Origin: Hylemonella sp.
GTDB lineage: Bacteria > Pseudomonadota > Gammaproteobacteria > Burkholderiales > Burkholderiaceae_C
Direction of reading: 5' to 3'
DNA length: 64,000 bases
NCBI RefSeq assembly: GCF_027532185.1
Contig: NZ_JAPZSV010000002.1
Coordinates: forward strand, 310,001 to 374,000
The translations under genes and the position numbers were made by a program. Shown here piece after piece: positions 16,347 through 26,029 of the stretch. The notes under the pieces were generated by a model that saw only the letters and a list, made by a program, of their open reading frames with translations, did not search any database and was not told where the DNA came from. How positions within the stretch are numbered: the stretch's first letter is position 1; each line of letters begins with the position of its first letter.

Positions 16347-18341
16347 TCAGTTGTTTTGGGACAACTGATCAAGGATGGCGGGATTCTCCAGCGTCGTGGT
16401 GTCCTGCGTGATGGCCTCGCCCTTGGCGATGGAGCGCAGCAGGCGGCGCATGATCTTGCCTGAGCGGGTCTTGGGCAGGTTGTCGCCGAAACGGATGTCC
16501 TTGGGCTTGGCGATGGGGCCGATCTCCTTGGCCACCCAGTCGCGCAGTTCCTTGGCAATCGCCTTGGCTTCGTCACCGGTGGGGCGCGGACGTTTGAGCA
16601 CGACGAAGGCGCAGATGGCCTCGCCCGTCAGGTCGTCGGGGCGGCCCACCACGGCCGCCTCGGCCACCAAGTCGGTCTTGGACACCAGGGCCGACTCGAT
16701 CTCCATCGTGCCCATGCGGTGACCGCTGACGTTGAGCACGTCGTCGATGCGGCCCGTGATGCGGAAGTAGCCGCGGTCGGCGCTGCGCACAGCACCGTCG
16801 CCCGCCAGGTAGTAGCCCCTGAGCTCATCGGGGAAGTAGCTCTTCTTGAAACGCTCCGGGTCACCCCAGATGGTGCGGATCATCGAAGGCCACGGCTTCT
16901 TCACGACCAGGATGCCGCCCGAGCCGTTGGGCATCTCGTTGCCCGCCTCGTCGACGATGGCGGCCATGATGCCCGGCAGCGGCAGCGTGCACGAGCCCGG
17001 CACCAAGGGCGTGGCGCCCGGCAGCGGCGTGATCATGTGGCCGCCGGTCTCGGTCTGCCAGAAGGTGTCGACGATGGGGCAACGCTCGCCCCCCACGTGC
17101 TTGTGGTACCACATCCAGGCCTCGGGGTTGATGGGCTCGCCCACCGAACCCAGGATGCGCAGGCTGCTCAGGTCTGAGCGGGCCGGGTGCACCTTCTCGT
17201 CACCCTCGGCCGCCTTGATCAGCGAGCGGATGGCCGTGGGCGCCGTGTAGAAGATGGTGACCTTGTGCCTCTCGATCATCTGCCAGAAACGCCCCGCGTT
17301 GGGATAGGTGGGAACGCCCTCGAAGACGATCTGCGTCGCACCTGCGGCCAGGGGGCCGTAGGCCACATAGGTGTGGCCGGTGATCCAGCCGATGTCGGCC
17401 GTGCACCAGAAGACATCCTTGGGCTGCAGGTCGAAGGTCCAGTCCATGGTCAGGCGGGCCCAGAGCAGATAGCCGCCCGTGGAATGCTGCACACCCTTGG
17501 GCTTGCCGGTGGAGCCGGAGGTGTAGAGGATGAAGAGCGGGTGCTCGGCGCCCACAATCTCGGGTTTGCACACCGTGCTCTGCCCGGCCAGCGCCTCGGC
17601 GAAGGTCTTGTCGCGGCCGGCCACCATATTGCAGGCGGTGGCGGTGCGCTGGTAGACCAGCACGGTCTTGATGGACTCGCAGCCGCCCATGGCCAGGCCT
17701 TCGTCCACGATGGCCTTGAGGGGCAGCTCCTTGCCGCCGCGCATCTGGTAGTTGGCGGTGATCACGGCCACGGCACCAGCGTCGATGATGCGCTCCTGCA
17801 GCGATTTGGCCGAGAAGCCGCCGAAGACCACGGAGTGTGTGGCGCCGATGCGCGCGCAGGCCTGCATGGCCACCACGCCCTCGATGGTCATGGGCATGTA
17901 GATCAGGACGCGGTCGCCCTTCTTGATGCCCTGGGCCTTGAGCGCGTTGGCGAACTGGCTCACCTTGGCCAGCAGTTCCTTGTAGGTGACCTGGGTCACC
18001 TTGCCGTTATCGGCTTCGAAGATGATGGCCGTCTTGTTCTCGGTCGACGTGCCCATGTGCTTGTCCAGGCAGTTCGCCGAAGCGTTGAGCTCGCCATCCT
18101 CAAACCATTTGTAGAAGGGCTTGTTGGACTGGTTCAGCGTCTTGGTGAAGGGCTTGGCCCAGACCAGGTTTTCACGCGCCAGCCGGGCCCAGGTTCCCTC
18201 GAAATCCTTCTCGAAGGTCTCGCACATGGCCTGGTACTGCGCCATGCCCGAGACGCGGGCGGCCTTGACCACGGCGGCAGCCGGGGGGAAGACACGGTTC
18301 TCGACCAGGACGGACTCGATGGCGGACGAAGACGAACTCAT
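16347..18341 (-). CDS. acs: Acetyl-CoA synthetase (acetate-CoA ligase)
   Basis: AMP-forming acetate activation to acetyl-CoA. It has 664 residues from the ATG at 18341, which has GAGGAAAC upstream; an ATG at 18356 is five codons earlier with no ribosome site. Motifs are [39 protein letters not shown] (the Trp that limits the pocket to acetate), [11 protein letters not shown] and the acetylation-site Lys in [12 protein letters not shown]. It is monocistronic on the minus strand. Its 3' end is partly repeated downstream. Confidence 0.97.
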   Translation of the reverse strand: MSSSSSAIESVLVENRVFPPAAAVVKAARVSGMAQYQAMCETFEKDFEGTWARLARENLVWAKPFTKTLNQSNKPFYKWFEDGELNASANCLDKHMGTSTENKTAIIFEADNGKVTQVTYKELLAKVSQFANALKAQGIKKGDRVLIYMPMTIEGVVAMQACARIGATHSVVFGGFSAKSLQERIIDAGAVAVITANYQMRGGKELPLKAIVDEGLAMGGCESIKTVLVYQRTATACNMVAGRDKTFAEALAGQSTVCKPEIVGAEHPLFILYTSGSTGKPKGVQHSTGGYLLWARLTMDWTFDLQPKDVFWCTADIGWITGHTYVAYGPLAAGATQIVFEGVPTYPNAGRFWQMIERHKVTIFYTAPTAIRSLIKAAEGDEKVHPARSDLSSLRILGSVGEPINPEAWMWYHKHVGGERCPIVDTFWQTETGGHMITPLPGATPLVPGSCTLPLPGIMAAIVDEAGNEMPNGSGGILVVKKPWPSMIRTIWGDPERFKKSYFPDELRGYYLAGDGAVRSADRGYFRITGRIDDVLNVSGHRMGTMEIESALVSKTDLVAEAAVVGRPDDLTGEAICAFVVLKRPRPTGDEAKAIAKELRDWVAKEIGPIAKPKDIRFGDNLPKTRSGKIMRRLLRSIAKGEAITQDTTTLENPAILDQLSQNN

Positions 18342-18510
18342 GGCTTGTTTCCTCATGTGGTTTTAGGTGCGCCCCGCACTGTCGGGGCTGGCGCTTACAA
18401 GTCACTGACTGGGGTGCGAGCACAGCCCACCCGGCAATGTACCGAATCGACCCCTGCTTTGAAATGCAGCCTAGAATCCGCGAACTAGATAGAAACCCGA
18501 ACACCGCCCC

Positions 18511-19122
18511 ATGTCGACCCCCGAACCCTCCAAGGCCTCGCCCCTGCGCCCCCTGCCCTCCTTCATCTTTGCCAGCCGCTGGCTGCAGCTGCCACTCTAT
18601 CTGGGCCTGATCGCGGCCCAGGGCGTCTACGTCTTCCATTTCTGGGTCGAGCTCGTGCATCTGCTGGAAGCCGCCTTCGGCAGCCAGAAGGCCCTGCAGG
18701 CCCTGGTGACGAGTATCGGCTACAAGGAGACGGCCAACCTCACGAGCCTGAACGAGACCATCATCATGCTGGTCGTGCTGGCCCTCATCGACGTGGTGAT
18801 GATCTCCAACCTGCTGATCATGGTCATCGTCGGCGGCTACGAGACCTTTGTGAGCCGCATGCACCTGGAGGGCCATCCGGACCAGCCCGAATGGCTGAGC
18901 CACGTGAACGCCTCGGTGCTCAAGGTCAAGCTGGCCACCGCCATCATCGGCATCTCCTCGATCCACCTGCTCAAGACCTTCATCAACGCGGCGAACTACG
19001 ACGTCAAGGTCCTGATGTGGCAGACCATCATCCACGTCGTGTTCCTGCTCAGCGCCATTGCCATCGCCTACACGGACAAGCTGCTCAACAGCAGCCATCA
19101 GGCGCCAGGCAGCGGTCACTGA
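18511..19122 (+). CDS. UPF0114 (YqhA/TIGR00645) membrane protein
   Basis: A 203-residue inner-membrane protein with four predicted helices (residues about 24-47, 80-110, 140-160, 170-190). It carries the family stretches [38 protein letters not shown] and [15 protein letters not shown]. The family function is unknown. No clear ribosome site is seen before the ATG. It is divergent from acs. Confidence 0.9.
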   Translation: MSTPEPSKASPLRPLPSFIFASRWLQLPLYLGLIAAQGVYVFHFWVELVHLLEAAFGSQKALQALVTSIGYKETANLTSLNETIIMLVVLALIDVVMISNLLIMVIVGGYETFVSRMHLEGHPDQPEWLSHVNASVLKVKLATAIIGISSIHLLKTFINAANYDVKVLMWQTIIHVVFLLSAIAIAYTDKLLNSSHQAPGSGH

Positions 19123-19143
19123 AGTCCCGCCGAGAGGCAGCGC

Positions 19144-19356
19144 ATGCCCCTGCTGCTCCTCATCGCCGGACGGGTCGCGTTGATCCGCGGCGCCTCGTTG
19201 CTGGTGCAGGGGCCTCCGAGCTGGCCCTGGCCTGCCTGCCGGTCTTCATGACCGGGCGCGAGATCACGCGCAGGAAAGGCGGGGGTCGTTCTGCCCGTCA
19301 CCATGGTCTCGCTCGTGTTGGTGCTGATCCGGCGCCTGCCGTCGGCACGACCCTGA
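19144..19356 (+). pseudogene. Possible decayed small membrane-protein gene
   Basis: From the ATG at 19144 the frame reads MPLLLLIAGRVALIRGASLL, meets an in-frame TGA at 19249-19251, and continues in the same frame to VVLPVTMVSLVLVLIRRLPS and a TGA at 19354. Between them another frame gives ELALACLPVFMTGREITRRK, so two compensating shifts would restore a small membrane protein. This may be chance in GC-rich DNA. Otherwise the 307-base gap 19123-19429 holds only this and the fumarase leader hairpin. Confidence 0.25.
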
Positions 19357-19384
19357 GGCAGCCCGCGGAGCCTGTCAAAATAGC

Positions 19385-19409
19385 GGGCTGCGGCCGCCGG
19401 CCGCAGCCC
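19385..19409 (+). promoter_or_regulatory. Hairpin in the fumarase leader
   Basis: GGGCTGCGGCC (19385-19395), GCC, GGCCGCAGCCC (19399-19409): a perfect 11-bp stem, 20 bases before the fumarase ATG. There is no U-tract, so a terminator is unlikely. It may affect mRNA stability or translation. Confidence 0.5.
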
Positions 19410-19429
19410 TTCGAGACCGAGTAACGACC

Positions 19430-20983
19430 ATGACCACGATCATCAAGCAAGCCGACCTGATCGAATCGATCGCCGCCGCCCTGCAGTACATCAGCTACTA
19501 CCACCCGACCGACTACATCGCCCACCTAGCGCGAGCCTACGCGCGTGAGCAGAGCCCGGCCGCCAAGGACGCCATCGCGCAGATCCTGACCAACAGCAAG
19601 ATGAGCGCCATCGGTCACCGCCCGATCTGCCAGGACACCGGCATCGTCAACGTCTTCCTTAAGGTCGGCATGAACGTGCGCTGGGAAGGCTTCACCGGCG
19701 GCCTCGAAGACGCCGTCAACGAGGGCGTGCGTCGCGCCTACAACCACCCGGACAACACCCTGCGCGCCAGCGTGCTGGCCGACCCGCACTTCGCCCGCAA
19801 GAACACCAAGGACAACACGCCAGCGGTGATCTTCACCGAGATCGTGGCGGGTGACACGGTGGAAGTCACTGTGGCCGCCAAGGGCGGTGGCTCCGAGAAC
19901 AAGTCCAAGATGGTCATGATGAACCCTAGCGACTCCCTCGTGGACTGGGTGCTCAAGACCGTGCCCACCATGGGCGCAGGCTGGTGCCCGCCCGGCATGC
20001 TGGGCATCGGTATCGGCGGCACGGCCGAGAAGGCCGTGCTCATGGCCAAGGAAAGCCTGATGGACGACCTCGACATGTACGAGCTGCAGGCCAAGGCCTC
20101 CAAGGGCGAGAAACTCGACCAGGTCGAGGAACTGCGCCTGGAGCTCTACGAGAAGGTCAACGCGCTCGGTATCGGTGCCCAGGGCCTGGGCGGCCTGACC
20201 ACGGTGCTCGACGTCAAGATCAAGATGTACCCCACCCACGCGGCCAGCAAGCCTGTGGCCATGATCCCCAACTGCGCCGCCACACGCCACGCGCACTTCG
20301 TGCTCAACGGCTCGGGCCCGGTCTACCTGGATCCGCCCAGCCTGGACCTCTGGCCCGACGTCAACTGGACGCCCGACACCAAGAAGAGCAAGCGTGTCGA
20401 CCTGAACAAGCTCACCAAAGAGGAAGTGGCCAGCTGGAAGCCCGGCGACACCCTGCTGCTCAACGGCAAGATGCTCACCGGCCGTGACGCGGCGCACAAG
20501 CGCATCGCCGACATGTTGGCCAAGGGCGAGAAGCTGCCCGTGGACTTCACCAACCGCGTGATCTATTACGTGGGCCCGGTGGACCCGATCAAGGGCGAGG
20601 CCGTGGGCCCCGCTGGCCCGACCACCGCCACGCGCATGGACAAGTTCACCGAGACCATGCTGGGCCAGACCGGCCTGATCGCCATGATCGGCAAGGCCGA
20701 GCGCGGCCCCGAGGCCGTGGAAGTGATCCGCAAGCACAAGAGCGCCTACCTCATGGCCGTGGGCGGCGCCGCCTACCTGGTCAGCAAGGCCATCAAGACC
20801 GCCAAGGTCGTGGGCTTCGAGGACTTGGGCATGGAAGCCATCTACGAGTTCGACGTGGTCGACATGCCGGTGACCGTGGCGGTGGACGCCGGCGGCACCA
20901 GCGCCCACGTCACCGGCCCTGCCGAGTGGAGCAAGCGCATCGCCAGCGGCGAGTTCAAGGGCATCTCGCTCGCCACCGCCTGA
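19430..20983 (+). CDS. fumA: Class I fumarate hydratase (4Fe-4S)
   Basis: Interconverts fumarate and malate in the TCA cycle using an oxygen-labile 4Fe-4S cluster. It has 517 residues with fused alpha and beta parts. N-terminal ICQDTGIVNVFLKVG, CPPGMLGIGIGGTAEKAVL and ATRHAHFVLNGSGP carry cluster and substrate residues, and the beta part has GPAGPTTATRMDKFTE. It is followed one base later by murI, so the two are probably co-transcribed. Confidence 0.95.
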   Translation: MTTIIKQADLIESIAAALQYISYYHPTDYIAHLARAYAREQSPAAKDAIAQILTNSKMSAIGHRPICQDTGIVNVFLKVGMNVRWEGFTGGLEDAVNEGVRRAYNHPDNTLRASVLADPHFARKNTKDNTPAVIFTEIVAGDTVEVTVAAKGGGSENKSKMVMMNPSDSLVDWVLKTVPTMGAGWCPPGMLGIGIGGTAEKAVLMAKESLMDDLDMYELQAKASKGEKLDQVEELRLELYEKVNALGIGAQGLGGLTTVLDVKIKMYPTHAASKPVAMIPNCAATRHAHFVLNGSGPVYLDPPSLDLWPDVNWTPDTKKSKRVDLNKLTKEEVASWKPGDTLLLNGKMLTGRDAAHKRIADMLAKGEKLPVDFTNRVIYYVGPVDPIKGEAVGPAGPTTATRMDKFTETMLGQTGLIAMIGKAERGPEAVEVIRKHKSAYLMAVGGAAYLVSKAIKTAKVVGFEDLGMEAIYEFDVVDMPVTVAVDAGGTSAHVTGPAEWSKRIASGEFKGISLATA

Positions 20984-20984
20984 C

Positions 20985-21779
20985 GTGACGACACGTCCGG
21001 TCGGCGTCTTCGACAGCGGCATCGGCGGCTTGAGCGTCCTGCAGGCGCTGCGAGCCGACCTGCCGCACCAGAGCTTCGTCTACGTGGCTGACAGCGGCCA
21101 TTCCCCGTATGGCGAGCGCGATCCCTCGCACGTGATCGCGCGTGCACGCGCCCTCACACGTTATCTGCGTGAGGCCCATGACATCCAGACCCTGGTCGTG
21201 GCCTGCAACACGGCCACGGCCGCGGCCATCCACTTGCTGCGGGAAGAGAACGCTGACCTGCCCATCGTCGGCCTCGAGCCGGCACTCAAACCTGCGGCTC
21301 TGGCAAGCCAGACGCATCGGGTCGGCGTGCTGGCCACGCGCGGCACCCTGCAGAGCGCGAAGTTCCAGGCCCTGCACCAGTCCCTCACCGAGCAGGCGGA
21401 TTTCGTGCTGCGGGCCTGTGATGGTCTGGCCGATGCGATCGAGCACCAGGACCTGCCGCGCATCGAGGCCCTGGCACGGGAGCATGTGACGGCCCTAGGG
21501 AGCTGTGGTGCCGCCAAGGATCAGATCGACACCGTGGTGCTGGGCTGCACGCATTACCCCTTGATCCTGCCCACCTTGCAGGCCCTGCTCGGCCCGGAGG
21601 TGACGCTCGTCGAGAGCGGGGCGCCGGTGGCACGACAGACACGCCGCATGCTGCCCCAGGCGGCTGAAACCGGCGAGCCTCGCGTGCTCTGGTACACCAC
21701 GGGTGACGCGGGCGAACTGCAGACCGCCGTGCAGCGCTGGCTACAGCCGCAGGCCCGCGTTGAAACACTGAGGATCTGA
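20985..21779 (+). CDS. murI: Glutamate racemase
   Basis: Makes D-glutamate for peptidoglycan. It has 264 residues from a GTG start one base after the fumarase stop. The N-terminal VGVFDSGIGGLSVL and the two catalytic cysteines are present, in VVACNTATA (Cys74) and VLGCTHYPL (Cys188). Confidence 0.95.
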   Translation: MTTRPVGVFDSGIGGLSVLQALRADLPHQSFVYVADSGHSPYGERDPSHVIARARALTRYLREAHDIQTLVVACNTATAAAIHLLREENADLPIVGLEPALKPAALASQTHRVGVLATRGTLQSAKFQALHQSLTEQADFVLRACDGLADAIEHQDLPRIEALAREHVTALGSCGAAKDQIDTVVLGCTHYPLILPTLQALLGPEVTLVESGAPVARQTRRMLPQAAETGEPRVLWYTTGDAGELQTAVQRWLQPQARVETLRI

Positions 21780-21792
21780 AACAGCGCGCCGC

Positions 21793-22284
21793 CTATTTGC
21801 GGCGCCCCGCCCGGTATTCCCAAGGCGGGATGGGCTGCTTGTCGCGCCAGAGGCCGACACGGGCCAGACGGGCTTCTTCCTGGGCGGCGGCATAGGCCTG
21901 ACGCTCAGGCTCCGACAAGGCCTGCGCACGCGACTTGTCGTACCAGACCGCCCCGCGCTGCAGCTGCTCCATGCTGATGTCACGGCCTTCGACGCGCACG
22001 CGGCCGATGCGGGGGCTCCCACTGCCGACGCCCTCCACCGTCACATACTTCTGGAACGCCAGTTCACGTAGCGCATCCAGCGAGCGCTGACCATGGGCCT
22101 GGAACTTCTCGGGCGCATCCACACCGGCCAGCCGCACGGTGTGCTGGACCTTCTTCTCATCACGGATGCGCAAGGTGTCGCCGCTGACGACCGCCATCAC
22201 CTGGCCCTGCAGGGTCCAGGCCCCGGCCATGGTGGCCGAGCACAAGAGCATCAGGCCCAGAGCCCGACGGAACAGAGATCGCAT
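21793..22284 (-). CDS. Exported thermonuclease-family (SNase-like) protein
   Basis: A 163-residue protein with a signal peptide (MRSLFRRALGLMLLCSATMA) and one SNase domain: VVSGDTLRI, the catalytic Arg in RLAGVDAPEK, GRVRVEGRDI and GLWRDKQPIPPWEYR. It is a probable periplasmic or secreted Ca-dependent nuclease. It converges on murI and is downstream of tRNA-Pro on the same strand. Confidence 0.9.
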   Translation of the reverse strand: MRSLFRRALGLMLLCSATMAGAWTLQGQVMAVVSGDTLRIRDEKKVQHTVRLAGVDAPEKFQAHGQRSLDALRELAFQKYVTVEGVGSGSPRIGRVRVEGRDISMEQLQRGAVWYDKSRAQALSEPERQAYAAAQEEARLARVGLWRDKQPIPPWEYRAGRRK

Positions 22285-22308
22285 GGGATCGGTCCGGCAA
22301 AAAGTGAA

Positions 22309-22385
22309 TGGTCGGGGCGATACGATTCGAACGTACGACCCTCTGCTCCCAAAGCAGATGCGCTACCAGGCTGCGCTACGCCCCG
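22309..22385 (-). tRNA. tRNA-Pro (anticodon TGG)
   Basis: A 77-base cloverleaf with encoded CCA. Acceptor stem CGGGGCG/CGCCCCG, D-arm GCGCAGCCTGGTAGCGC, anticodon arm CTGCT-TTGGGAG-CAG giving TGG, T-arm with GTTCGAATC, 3' end ACCA. It lies between the thermonuclease and aat genes. Confidence 0.96.
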
Positions 22386-22445
22386 ACTGGACGCGTATTC
22401 TACCGGGCGAGCTGCACGTCTCTGCGCATGCGCTAAAGTTTCTCC

Positions 22446-23210
22446 ATGCGTGCGCGCCACTTCCCACTGCCCTGGCTGGAGCCCGGCGAGGACTTTCCGC
22501 CGGTGGAACAGGCGTGGGGGCCGGGCTCGGATGCGCCAGGCCTGCTGGCCGCCGGCGGCAGCCTGGACGCGGACACCCTGTGTCGCGCCTATGCCCACGG
22601 CATCTTTCCCTGGTTCAGCCCCGGCCAGCCCATCCTCTGGTGGAGCACCGATCCGCGCATGGTGCTGAAGGTGGATGCGTTCCGCCTGCACCGATCACTG
22701 CGCAAGACACTGCAAAAATTCCTCATCACGCCAGGCTGCGAGATCCGCTTCGATTCAGCCTTTGAAGACGTCATCAAGGCCTGTGCCGGTAGCCCGCGCC
22801 CGGGGCAGGATGGCACCTGGATCGTCCCGGCCATGGTGCAGGCCTATCTCGCCCTGCACCGCGCCGGCCATGCACACAGCGTGGAGACCTGGGTGGACGG
22901 CCAGTTGGTCGGTGGTCTGTACTGCGTATCCCTGGGCCAGGCGGTGTACGGCGAATCGATGTTCGCGCGGGCCAGCGACGCCTCCAAGATCGCGCTGGCT
23001 GCGCTCGTCGCCTTCTGCCGCGCGCAGGGGATCACCCTGATCGACTGCCAGCAGAACACGTCACACCTGGCGACGCTCGGTGCACGAGAAATTCCCCGTG
23101 TGGACTTTCTGCGCCACATCGACGCGGCGCGCCAGCTGCCGCGCCCCCGCTGGCAATTCCTGCCTCTATACTGGCAACAACTGCTGAAGCCTCCCACGGA
23201 ACCCACGTGA
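22446..23210 (+). CDS. aat: Leucyl/phenylalanyl-tRNA-protein transferase
   Basis: Adds Leu or Phe to proteins with N-terminal Arg or Lys, marking them for ClpSAP degradation. It has 254 residues with [39 protein letters not shown] and the C-terminal [17 protein letters not shown]. Its stop overlaps the GTG start of bpt, forming an N-end-rule operon. Confidence 0.96.
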   Translation: MRARHFPLPWLEPGEDFPPVEQAWGPGSDAPGLLAAGGSLDADTLCRAYAHGIFPWFSPGQPILWWSTDPRMVLKVDAFRLHRSLRKTLQKFLITPGCEIRFDSAFEDVIKACAGSPRPGQDGTWIVPAMVQAYLALHRAGHAHSVETWVDGQLVGGLYCVSLGQAVYGESMFARASDASKIALAALVAFCRAQGITLIDCQQNTSHLATLGAREIPRVDFLRHIDAARQLPRPRWQFLPLYWQQLLKPPTEPT

Positions 23211-23977
23211 CGCACCTCAAGGATCTGCCCCTCCAGAGCCTGCAGTTCTATGCCACGGCGCCTTACCCGTGCAGCTATCTGGCCGGGCGGCTGGCACGCT
23301 CGCAGGTGGCCACCCCCAGCCACCTGATCAACAACTCCACCTATTCCGGACTCGTCGCCCAAGGCTTTCGCCGCAGCGGCATGTTCACCTACCGCCCGCA
23401 CTGCGACGGCTGCCAGGCTTGCGTTCCCCTGCGTGTCCGCGTACCGGACTTCCAGCCCACCCGCAGCCAGCGCCGGGCCTGGAAGCAGCACCAGCACCTT
23501 CAAGTCCGGGTCTCACGCCTGTGCTTCGTACCCGAGCACTACCAGCTCTACCTGCGCTACCAGAACGGCCGTCATGCCGGCGGCGGAATGGACCAGGACA
23601 GCATCGACCAGTACACCCAGTTCCTACTCCAGAGTCGCGTCAATTCGCGTCTGGTTGAGTTCCGAGAACCTCTCGCCGACGGCAGCCCCGGTCCACTGCG
23701 CATGGTCTCGGTGCTCGATGTCCTCGACGATGGCCTGTCGGCGGTCTATACCTTCTACGACCCTGACATGCAGGCAAGCTACGGCACCTACAGCGTGCTC
23801 TGGCAGATCGAGCAGGCGCGCCAGCTGGGGCTGTCTCACGTCTATCTGGGGTATTGGATCCAGGAAAGTCCCAAGATGAACTACAAGGCCCGCTACGCCA
23901 TGCACGAGGTGCTGCTCCAGGGGCGATGGCAACCCAACCCAGGGCATGACGGCAACATGTCGAGCCCCAAAGAGTAA
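23207..23977 (+). CDS. bpt: Aspartate/glutamate leucyltransferase (Ate1-like)
   Basis: Adds Leu to proteins with N-terminal Asp or Glu, the acidic branch of the bacterial N-end rule. It has 256 residues from a GTG start overlapping the aat stop. It carries [16 protein letters not shown], the cysteine cluster [13 protein letters not shown], and the C-terminal [18 protein letters not shown]. With aat, this genome has both branches of the pathway. Confidence 0.95.
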   Translation: MTHLKDLPLQSLQFYATAPYPCSYLAGRLARSQVATPSHLINNSTYSGLVAQGFRRSGMFTYRPHCDGCQACVPLRVRVPDFQPTRSQRRAWKQHQHLQVRVSRLCFVPEHYQLYLRYQNGRHAGGGMDQDSIDQYTQFLLQSRVNSRLVEFREPLADGSPGPLRMVSVLDVLDDGLSAVYTFYDPDMQASYGTYSVLWQIEQARQLGLSHVYLGYWIQESPKMNYKARYAMHEVLLQGRWQPNPGHDGNMSSPKE

Positions 23978-24020
23978 TTTCACGAGATAAAATCGGGAGC
24001 CCGATGCAGGAGCGCCCCCG

Positions 24021-24815
24021 ATGAAGAAAAAAGACCCGGATGCCGTTGCCACACCGACCGTACAGGTGATTGAACGCATGTTCACCCTGATGGACGTGCT
24101 GGCCACGCGCGAAGACGCCATTTCGCTCAAGGAAATCAGCGAGAAGACCGGGTTGCATCCCTCCACCGCCCATCGCATCCTCAACGATCTGGCCAGCGGG
24201 CGTTACGTCGACCGCCCCCAGCCAGGCACCTATCGCCTGGGCATGCGCCTGCTGGAGCTGGGCAATCTGGTCAAGGCCCGCCTGAACGTACGCGACGCGG
24301 CAATCGCCCCCATGCGCGAGTTGCACCGCCAGATCCAGCAGCCGGTGAACCTGAGCATGCGCCAAGGCGACGAGATCGTCTATATCGAGCGCGCCTACAG
24401 CGAACGCTCGGGCATGCAGGTGGTGCGCGCCATCGGTGGCCGCGCCCCGCTACACCTCACGTCCGTGGGTAAGCTCTTCCTGGCCGACGACGACCCACAA
24501 CGTGTGCGCGCCTACGCCACGCGTACTGGTCTGGCCGGCCACACCAAGAACAGCATCACTCAGCTGCCGGTGCTGGAGCGTGAACTCTCCAAGGTGCGCC
24601 AGTACGGCGTAGCCCACGACGACGAAGAACTGGAACTGGGCGTGCACTGCATGGCCGCCGGCATCCACGACGATCAGGGCAAGCTGGTGGCAGGACTCTC
24701 GATCTCGGCGCCCACCGGTCGGCTGGACAAGGACTGGTTGCCCAAGCTGCAGGCCATCGCCAGCGAAATCTCGCGCATGCTGGGCTATCAGGCCGGCGGC
24801 ACCGACAAACGCTAA
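24021..24815 (+). CDS. IclR-family transcriptional regulator
   Basis: A 264-residue regulator. The N-terminal winged helix (ISLKEISEKTGLHPSTAHRI) is followed by a GAF-like effector domain with GDEIVYIERA, PLHLTSVGKLFLA and the C-terminal LVAGLSISAPTGRL. AGGAG precedes the ATG. Its target is unclear, as no catabolic operon adjoins it. The stop codon lies inside a strong hairpin. Confidence 0.93.
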   Translation: MKKKDPDAVATPTVQVIERMFTLMDVLATREDAISLKEISEKTGLHPSTAHRILNDLASGRYVDRPQPGTYRLGMRLLELGNLVKARLNVRDAAIAPMRELHRQIQQPVNLSMRQGDEIVYIERAYSERSGMQVVRAIGGRAPLHLTSVGKLFLADDDPQRVRAYATRTGLAGHTKNSITQLPVLERELSKVRQYGVAHDDEELELGVHCMAAGIHDDQGKLVAGLSISAPTGRLDKDWLPKLQAIASEISRMLGYQAGGTDKR

Positions 24816-24836
24816 GGGGCGCCGCAGCGCCCCTTA
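24813..24836. terminator. Stem-loop spanning the iclR stop codon (probable terminator)
   Basis: TAAGGGGCGC (24813-24822), CGCA, GCGCCCCTTA (24827-24836): a perfect 10-bp stem beginning with the stop codon. It is followed by AAAAC rather than a U-run, so termination efficiency is uncertain. It lies between converging genes. Confidence 0.5.
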
Positions 24837-24861
24837 AAACCCGCATCGGCTGTACCGCGTA

Positions 24862-25890
24862 TCAGAGCACGCGCGTGGCCTGCGGCTCCGTGCGGTTGTC
24901 GGTCATAGGCACGATCTGCTGCTTGACAGGGATCGACTCAACCCAGCGACGCACACGTTCAGCGTCACCCAAACGGCTGAGCTTGCCCGCGGAATCCAGG
25001 AACACCATGATCACGTTGCGCCCCGCCACGCGGGCTTGCATGACCAGGCACTGACCCGCCTCGGAGATGTAGCCGGTCTTCTGCAGGCCGATCTCCCACC
25101 GGGGATTGAGCACCAGGCGGTTGGTGTTGCTGAACATCAGCTTGCGGCGACCGTCGGCCACCTGATGGGCGCGTGAGGTGGAATAGTCGCGCAGCAGTTC
25201 GTCTTCGGAGGCGACGTCCACCAGTACCGCCAGATCGCGCGCGCTTGACTTGTTCTTGCTCGACAGACCCGTGGGCTCGACGAAGCGTGTGTCCTGCATG
25301 CCCAGCAGCTGGGCCTTGGCATTCATCATCTCGACAAACACGTCCAGCCCACCGGGATAGGTGCGGCCCAAGGCATGCGCCGCCCGGTTCTCACTGGACA
25401 TCAAGGCCAGATGCAAGAGCTCGCCGCGGGTCAGCGTGGCACCGATGCGCAGGCGCGAGGCGCTGCCTTTTTCGGTGTCCACATCATCACGGGTGATCGT
25501 GATGGCTTCGTCCAACGGCAACTCGGCCTCGCTGATCAGCAGCGCCGTCATGAGCTTGGTCAGGGAAGCGATGGGCAATACGGCTTCTTCATTCTTGCTG
25601 AAGAGCACTTCCTGGGTTTCCTGGTCAACCACATAGGCCACACTGGAACGCAGCGAGAGCGGATCGCGGGTGCCATGCAAGCCTGCCCGCATGGCATCGG
25701 AAGGTCGGGCTGGACGCACGACACGCGCACTGCGCTTGGCGTAGGCCTTACGCTTGGCGTCAGAGGAAGTTTTCTTGGCCGTGGCACTCTTGCCGGTCCC
25801 TTGGGACTGGGCAACGGCCGTCATGGGAACGGCCGCCAGCATGGCCAGCACGACCGAACCCACCCAGAAAAAATGACGCAAATGTTTCAC
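24862..25890 (-). CDS. pbpG: D-alanyl-D-alanine endopeptidase (PBP7-like, S11 family)
   Basis: A periplasmic serine peptidase that cleaves peptidoglycan cross-links. It has 342 residues from a GTG at 25890, chosen because AAGGG lies seven bases upstream and a signal peptide (KHLRHFFWVGSVVLAMLAAV) follows directly. A basic Lys/Ser linker precedes the catalytic motifs: SLTK (in IASLTKLMTA), SEN (in MSSENRAAHALG) and KTG (in LQKTGYISEAG). No C-terminal amphipathic anchor is obvious, which favours PBP7 over PBP5. Confidence 0.85.
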   Translation of the reverse strand: MKHLRHFFWVGSVVLAMLAAVPMTAVAQSQGTGKSATAKKTSSDAKRKAYAKRSARVVRPARPSDAMRAGLHGTRDPLSLRSSVAYVVDQETQEVLFSKNEEAVLPIASLTKLMTALLISEAELPLDEAITITRDDVDTEKGSASRLRIGATLTRGELLHLALMSSENRAAHALGRTYPGGLDVFVEMMNAKAQLLGMQDTRFVEPTGLSSKNKSSARDLAVLVDVASEDELLRDYSTSRAHQVADGRRKLMFSNTNRLVLNPRWEIGLQKTGYISEAGQCLVMQARVAGRNVIMVFLDSAGKLSRLGDAERVRRWVESIPVKQQIVPMTDNRTEPQATRVL

Positions 25891-26029
25891 CCGCACACCC
25901 TTGAACCGCAAAAAATCGGTGCCAGGGGAACATGGCACCATCTGAGTCAAGGTTATACAGAAAATATCATGCAGGATCAAGCACTTGGCGTCGTTTTCTC
26001 AACACATTCTTACAAGTTACGAAGTGTTC

